The notes under the pieces are model-generated. The model did no database searches, had not been told where the DNA came from, and saw only the letters and a list, made by a program, of their open reading frames with translations. Below, one piece after another: positions 58,252 through 64,000 of a DNA stretch of 64,000 nt. The DNA lies in assembly GCA_905221605.1 (NCBI GenBank), contig CAJNDS010002680.1, positions 124,001-188,000 on the forward strand. The letters are read 5' to 3'. A program made the translations under genes and the position numbers. Source of the DNA: Symbiodinium natans. Its lineage: Eukaryota; Sar; Dinophyceae; Suessiales; Symbiodiniaceae. Each line of letters opens with the position of its first letter. Positions within the stretch are counted from its first letter, which is position 1.

Positions 58252-59940
58252 CTCCAGGGTATGAAGTTCTCAAGGTGAGCCATTCCAACCCCAAGATTTG
58301 GGCGCTCCTTTTTTTCTGATGGTCCTTTGTAGCAGGGGATTCAAGCCCTAGGGTGCAGTGTGAATGGGGAGCCTTTTCTTATGGAGGGTGCGGTTAGATC
58401 TGAGGACATGAGGAGGGACACTTGAAGCGGATTCAGATCCATTCCGTGTCTGGCTGGCCGATGCCAATTTTCCACAGCCCGGAGGGATTCAGGCCTGGAG
58501 CCTTGATCCCTAAAGCATCAAAAACCAACACCCCCCAACAACCCTTCAGCCCTTTTCGAAGCCACACTCGTGCAATTAGGGACTTCGGGAGTTTGGTAAC
58601 CTTTACAATCCCTCGCAGGGCTATGCAGGTCCTGACGAACTCCCGCTTAAGAACCAGTAAGAGGAAGGGATGCAGCTTAACGCGAAGACGCGAGTTCTGA
58701 AGGGGTTCAAAGTCGCCTGAACCCCTATCAGCCCTAGATTTCCAGTTACAGAGTCCCCCCAAAGCCCTTGCGTGCAAACTAGCGCCCACTGATTTGCGAT
58801 TTGCGCCTGCACGGTGTAGCTAGACACACGCGGACTTCCTGAAGGCTGCTACTTTCGTGAAGACCGATACTATGAGGCTACTACAAGGCCCTACGCCATT
58901 TCGTGCATTCAACAGCGAGGAAGTCCCCAAACGTTGCCGGCCTCATTCCGTGCGAGTGGCTAAGCTACTGCGCGACCAGAGGTCTTGCATTGGGTAGGAT
59001 CACACCCCTTCCCCCCCGACTCTTCCCACAAGCTAAGGGCAGCCTAAACCCTAGACCTTGACCCTAAATTAGGCAACCAAGAATTAATGAATTGGTGGGA
59101 GGATCCTATGATGCGCGCAGCTCTCGCAGGAGATTGGGGACTTTAAGTGCTTGGCTTTAGGACCCCAACACTCCTTGGAGTGAAAGTCTCAAAACGGGTT
59201 GCCCATAACCGATCTCCGCATGTCCTGAACCATAAGCTGTCAACATACGGTTCATCCTCATTCTAGAAACCCACTTATAAGGGGAAAGGTGGATAGACGG
59301 GCCGAAGTTTCCTGATGCCTCGCCTACTACTTGGGTCAAGGCAGCAGCCGAGTGTTTTGCAAGCACGAAATTCTGATTCGGCCCTGCGACAACTTGCAAG
59401 AGATCATAGTCATACGCAGCGCGTGAAGTGAATGGAATTCTACATTGGAATCCGTTGATCCTGTGTACATGGTCGATGAGAGAGGGGTGTTTTCAGAGAG
59501 AACAACACTAAGCTGCCACCGAACCAACGTGGGCCAGCCACCCAGAGTCTGGGGACCCAGAGCCTCTAGGCCACCCAAGACAAGATCCGTGCGGCGAGAT
59601 TTCCAGGGTGGTTTTCGGCCTGCGCCGGTGCCGCTTGCTCATCCGTCGGCGCCTCCCCAACACGGACACGCTGTGGCTCCGGGCTCCTCGGTCTGTCTGC
59701 CTGCCGGCCATCAATCACACCTCGAAAAGCTCGTGGACTGTACTGGAAAAGCTCGTTACTCCCAAAGTGCTGGCAGCAGCACTTCTGTGAGACAGGCCAG
59801 CCACCGCTGCCCGCCAACCCCAACTCCATCTGTGCAATTTGGTACTGCTCATGAAAGTCACGTTTTTTGTGGATTGCTGCAAGCATGTGGCTCTACCTGG
59901 GCTTGTTGATGCAGGAGGTCGTTTAGTGCATGATTATTGA
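58252..59940. other. Stretch with no recognised gene
   Basis: Overlapping short frames on both strands and almost no telomere-like motif. The longest + frame (59445-59909) contains CVCL-type stretches without clear coding bias. Nothing could be assigned. Confidence 0.4.
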
Positions 59941-59941
59941 T

Positions 59942-60032
59942 ATTTTGTCTAGCTTTGTATAGGGTGATCTTGTTTATTGCTTTCTTGTTGATAGTTTTGT
60001 CAGGCTTCATATAGGGTGATCTCGTTTATTGC
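59942..60032. repeat. Two-copy direct repeat at left edge of the foldback element
   Basis: ttttgtc...atagggtgatct(t/c)gtttattgc occurs twice, 52 bp apart. The second copy runs into the inverted-repeat arm. Confidence 0.8.
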
Positions 60033-60203
60033 ATTTTGTTTATATGATTGCCCGGCTTTACAACTTACAGCGTACGCATGGATCATGGAAACAATGAAGA
60101 CCTGCGAAAGGACACAAATAGGCGTGACGCATTCATTCTGCTACCGCAGACCTCAGAACAAAAGAGTCCTAAGCGCGCAATTTTCCAAAGGACTGGCGTG
60201 CAG
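60014..60203 (+). repeat. Left inverted-repeat arm
   Basis: Starts gggtgatctcgtttattgc and includes gattgcccggctttacaact and aaaagagtcctaagcgcgca. Its match is the complement of 63021-63208. Confidence 0.85.
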
Positions 60204-60495
60204 GTTCTCCTTCCTGCTTCGCTACGGCGTCTTTGGTTTGAATCTGCTGCGTTGCTAAGTACCCACGACGTCTAAGTGGGAAGTACGTGCATTGCAGGAG
60301 GGTTTGTCTTGCGAGTGGTTGCATTGCGACGATCTCTATCTCAGCCAGTCTGTCGGGTGTGCCTTGGCCTCGGCGTGGGCAGCTAAAGATCAGGATAACG
60401 CTCTCACAGCCGATCGGGCGCTTACGCCTCCCTTGCTCTGCCCGTCAGGTACTATTCGGAGATCGGCGACCTCGGCAACCTCGTAGAAGATCAGA

Positions 60496-62640
60496 AGATA
60501 CGGCTCGGGCAGCTGGCAGCTTGACAGAAGATCAGAAGATTTTTCGATCGGGCGCACCTGGGCCTTGGCACGGGCAGCTGGCGGCTTGATCAGAAGATTT
60601 TCCGATCGGGCGCGCCTGGGCCTTGGCGTGGGCAGCTGGCGGCTTGACAGAAGATCAGAAGATTTTTCCGATCGGGCGCGCCTGGGCCTTAGCGTGGGCA
60701 GCTGGCGGCTTGAGAAAAGAACAAAAGATCAGAAGATTTTCCCATCGGGTGCGCCTGGGCCATGGCATGGGCAGCTGGCGGCTTGGTGAGAAGATTGTCT
60801 GATCATCGGGTGCGCCTTGGCCTTGGCATGGGCAGCTTGCGGCTTGACAGAGGATCAGAAGATTTTTCCGATCGGGCGCGCCTGGGCCTTAGCGTGGGCA
60901 GCTGGCGGCTTGAGAAAAGAACAAAAGATCAGAAGGTTTTCCGATCGGGCGCGCTTGGGCCTTGGCATGGGCAGCTGGCGGCTTGAACAGGATCAGAAGA
61001 TGTTTCGATCGGGTGCGCCTGGGCCTTGGCACTGGCTTGATCAGAAAATTTTCCGGTCGGGCGCGCCTGGGCCTTGGCGTGGGCAGCTGGCGGCTTGACA
61101 GAAGACCACAAGATTTTTCCGATCGGGCGCGCCTGGGCCTTAGCGTGGGCAGCTGGCGGCTTCAGAAAAGAACAAAAGATCAGAAGGTTTTCCGATCGGG
61201 TGCGCCTGGGCCTTGGCACGGGCTTGATCAGAAAATTTTCCGATCGGGCGCGCCTGGGCCTTAGCGTGGGCTGCTGGCGGCTTCAGAAAAGAACAAAAGA
61301 TCGGAAGGTTTTCCGATCGGGTGCGCTTGGGCCTTGGCACGGGCAGCTGGCGGCTTGATCAGAAGATTGTTTGATCATCGGGCGCGCCTGGGCCTTGGCG
61401 TGGGCAGCTGGCGGCTTGACAGCAGATCACAAGATTTTCCGATTGGGCGCGCCTGGGCCTTAGCGTCAGCTGGCGGGTTGATCAGAAGATTTTCCGTCGG
61501 GCGCGCTTGGGCCTTGGCATGGGCAGCTGGCGGCTTGAACAGAATCAGAAGATTTTCCTATCGGGTGCGCCTGGGCCCTTGGCATGGGCAGCTGGCGACT
61601 TGAACAGAAGAAGATTTTTGCGATCAGGCGCGCCTGGGCCTTGGCGTGGGCAGCTGGCGGCTTGAGTGGAAGATTGCTCGATCGGGTGCGCCTGGGCTTT
61701 GGGCATGGGCAGATGGGCAGCTGGCGGCTTGAAGATCTGTTGATCGGGCGCGCCTGGGCCTTGGCCTGGGCAGCTGGCGGCTTGGCAAAATTAGTTGTCA
61801 GAAGATGTTTTAATCAGGTGCGCCTGGGCCTGGGCTTGCTGGCGGCTTCAACAGAAGAAGATTTTTTCGATCGGGCGCGCCTGGGCCTTAGCGTGGGCAG
61901 CTGGCGGCGGGTGCGCCTGGGCCTTGGCGCGGGCAGCTGGCGGCTTGAGAAAAGAACAAAAGATCAGAAGATTTTCCCATCGGGTGCGCCTGGGCCATGG
62001 CATGGGCAGCTGGCGGCTTGGTGAGAAGATTGTCTGATCATCGGGTGCGCCTTGGCCTTGGCATGGGCAGCTTGCGGCTTGACAGAGGATCAGAAGATTT
62101 CCGATCGGGCGCGCCTGGGACTTGGCACGGGCAGCTGGCGGCTTGATCAGAAGATTGCCTGAGCATGGGGCGCGCCTGGGCCCTGGCATGGGCAGCTGGC
62201 GGCTTGACAGAAGATCAGAAGATTTTCGGATCGGGCGCGCCTGCACCTTAACACAAGCAGCTGACGGCTTGATCGGAAGATTGTCTGATCATCGGGTGCG
62301 CCTGGGCCTTGGCATGGGCAGCTGGCGGCTTGAACAGGATCAGAAGATTTTCCGATCGGGGGCACCTGGGCATTGGCGCGGGCAGCTGGCGGCTTGAACA
62401 GAAGATCAGAAGGTTTTCCGACCGGGCGCGTCTGCGCGCGGAGAATTGAGCTGACTGTGTCTTAGTCAACCAGAAAGATCAGAAGAATGACTTTTACCGC
62501 CCCATCAAGTGCACCTGGGCCTCGGCGTGGGCAGCTGGGGGCTTGACCAGAAAGATCTGAAGTATTTCCTTTACCGTTCCACTAGGTGCGCCTGGGCCTC
62601 GTCGCGGGCAGCTGGCGGCCTGACGACACGTCTGGATCTC
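60496..62640 (+). repeat. Minisatellite, about 32 units of 55-75 bp
   Basis: Core unit: gatcgggcgcgcctgggcct, tggcgtgggcagctggcggc, ttgacagaagatcagaagat, tttcc. Unit length varies because the linker has optional pieces (gaaaagaacaaaagatcaga; truncated units without the ggcagctgg part). Lengths are not multiples of three, so the many apparent frames across it shift and are not evidence of protein. Confidence 0.95.
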
Positions 62641-63020
62641 GCCTGCCCGCCAGGTGCTTCTTCCACCTCGACGACATCCTGGAGCTGATCTTGGGGTGCC
62701 CCATCTGCGTGCCCCTGAAGAAAACCCCAGCGCAACTAACAAGCCCGGAACCCCTGTTTACTAGTAGCCGGCGTCGATGTCGATTTTGTCGGTTGGGCGA
62801 ATATGGTGGCCTGGCCAGGAAGAGCAAACGAACTACGACGCTAGAGATGTCACAGAACCGGCGCGGGCTAGAGCGGAACGTGGACGGCCTGAACAGAAGG
62901 ATCAGAAATACGCATACCCTTCGGTCGAGGTGTCAGAAATGTGCAGACTCTTCGGTCCAGGCGAGCGTCGCCATGGTGAGCCTGTTACACTGGTAAGGAA
63001 GAAGAGTCGGGTCACGGGCC
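62641..63020. other. Spacer between minisatellite and right arm
   Basis: An open + frame (to 62996) includes CFFHLDDILELILGCPICVP and SRRRCRFCRLGEYGG, which look somewhat protein-like. It could be the remnant of a gene captured by the element. No family recognised. Confidence 0.3.
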
Positions 63021-63208
63021 CTGCGCGCCAGTCCTTGGAAATTGTGCGCTTAGGACTCTTTTGTTCTGAGGTTTGCGGCAGCAGAACGAATGCGTCACGC
63101 CTATTTGTGTCCTTTCGCAGGTCTTGATTGTTTCCATGATCCATGCGTACGTTGTAAGTTGTAAAGCCGGGCAATCATATAAAAAATTTGCAATAAACGA
63201 GATCACCC
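63021..63208 (-). repeat. Right inverted-repeat arm
   Basis: Complement of the left arm, ending gagatcaccc at 63199-63208. Outside it, similarity stops. Confidence 0.85.
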
Positions 63209-64000
63209 ATTGTCACGCCCACCCTTGCGTCACTCTACAGAATGTTGAGAGCGCATTCGTCGTCTTGGGAGAGCCCGTAAAAACCTATATCCCTTTAAAT
63301 CTTATACACGAGTGACCCAGGAGAGGTTCGTAACATATACAAGACCTTGTGTTACGCACAAGGTCACTCACGCATGTTTAGGGCTTTTGTTGAGAACTCC
63401 TGCTTTTGCTTCTCCAACATGTGTATGCTTGAGGCTGCTGTGCTTGCAAGGGCCAGCTCGGCAAACCCTCGCACGCTTAGAGGCTTAGAGTGGCTTCTCT
63501 GCACTTGTTCTCACCCATCCGCGTACTTCGTGCTGTCGTTCGGAAAGACAACCCTCGCGACCGGAATGCAACCCATGCAGCTGCATCACGAAACTGCACC
63601 GCGCTGAGTATTTGAGCCGAAAGTACAGAAACGTGCCCGCGTTGACGGTTTTGACGGATTTTGACGCCTTTTTCCGTTTTTTTTACGCTAGTTTCGGTCG
63701 CCCAAACGGCGTAGATGCAACACAAGTCTTCACCACAGCTGTGAATACTCCAGTCGAAAGTACAAAACCTTGCCCGCGCGGGCGGGGTTTGACGACCATA
63801 GACGCTTTTCTAGTTGTTTGACACCAGGTTAATGGACCGGGTTCGAGCACGTTTAGGACTCAATTGGCGACTCCTGTGCTTTTTTCAAAGGACAACCTTT
63901 CTTGAGAACACGTAAACAAACATGCAAGGGCAGTTTTGTCCTTGACGGCGGTTGAATTGGCATGGAGGAGGCGCCAGGCGCAACGCCCGCGAAAACTTGA
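63209..64000. other. Right end of window, no recognised gene
   Basis: Contains a diverged direct repeat about 135 bp apart: cgaaagtacagaaacgtgcc at about 63619 and cgaaagtacaaaaccttgcc at about 63754, each followed by cgcg and a tgacg motif. No telomere-like repeats. Confidence 0.5.

Larger units (their letters stand above)
60014..63208. mobile_element. 3.2-kb foldback element with long inverted repeats around a minisatellite
   Basis: The left arm 60014-60203 and right arm 63021-63208 are inverted copies of each other with roughly 90% identity by eye. Between them lie a minisatellite (about 60496-62640) and about 370 bp of other sequence. No transposase frame was seen, so it would be a non-autonomous element with long terminal inverted repeats, or an inverted duplication. 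Confidence 0.75.

Noticed and set aside
60565-62397. Many overlapping frames on both strands of the 60.5-62.6 kb region, with repeated GVGSWRL-like peptides
   Set aside because: They are readings of a minisatellite whose unit length is not a multiple of three; the frame shifts from unit to unit, so a protein is not supported.
60016-63206. Two similar 64-80 codon frames starting MISFIA at 60016 (+) and 63206 (-)
   Set aside because: They are the two inverted-repeat arms read in the same direction relative to the arm. Similarity is explained at DNA level and there is no sign of coding constraint.

Overview
The window looks like dinoflagellate nuclear DNA, most likely a Symbiodiniaceae-like alga. 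The reasons are: pervasive TTTAGGG (plant/dinoflagellate telomere type) motifs, small exons split by long introns with GT or GC donors, a calpain-family gene, and a Ty1/copia retrotransposon whose LTRs carry 11 nt identical to the 3' end of the dinoflagellate spliced leader. No rRNA, tRNA or CRISPR was recognised. The species assignment is inference.

Layout. (1) 1-21.5 kb: repeat-dense DNA holding short + strand coding islands of 60-130 bp. Several have clean AG acceptors and GT/GC donors, but no family could be named. (2) 21.5-35.3 kb: a multi-exon calpain-like cysteine protease gene on +. The catalytic-Cys segment, the beta-strand segment after it, the IPC segment, the AFAKLCGS helix, the catalytic-His HAYS segment and the FWMSW segment occur in the right order. 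Reading phases agree across four consecutive junctions (24323-28605). The catalytic Cys is replaced by Val. (3) 35.9-37.2 kb: a second compact + strand gene of unknown function. (4) 37.2-45.2 kb: repeats, scattered islands, and an AT-rich stretch (38.7-39.4 kb) unlike its surroundings. (5) 45255-54121: a complete Ty1/copia element on the minus strand with two identical 213-bp LTRs, 5-bp target duplication, tRNA-like primer site, gag, pol, and an extra third ORF. (6) 54.2-58.3 kb: repeats and further + strand exons, ending in a possible terminal exon. (7) 60.0-63.2 kb: a roughly 32-copy minisatellite enclosed by 190-bp inverted repeats.

The most striking architecture is the relation between repeats and exons. 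Coding islands are typically preceded by CCCTAAA-type arrays and followed by TTTAGGG-type arrays, so each intron starts G-rich/telomere-like and ends with the complementary C-rich strand. In RNA the two ends of one intron could pair. Several donors lie inside the first repeat unit (GTTTAGGG, GTTAGGG, GTAGGG). Long poly-G and poly-C runs tend to follow the same polarity. The retrotransposon and the 60-63 kb element lack these repeats.

Four small foldback (MITE-like) sequence families and other hairpins are scattered through introns and intergenic DNA, one nested inside another. Exon boundaries were read by eye from splice signals and phase; no transcript evidence was available.
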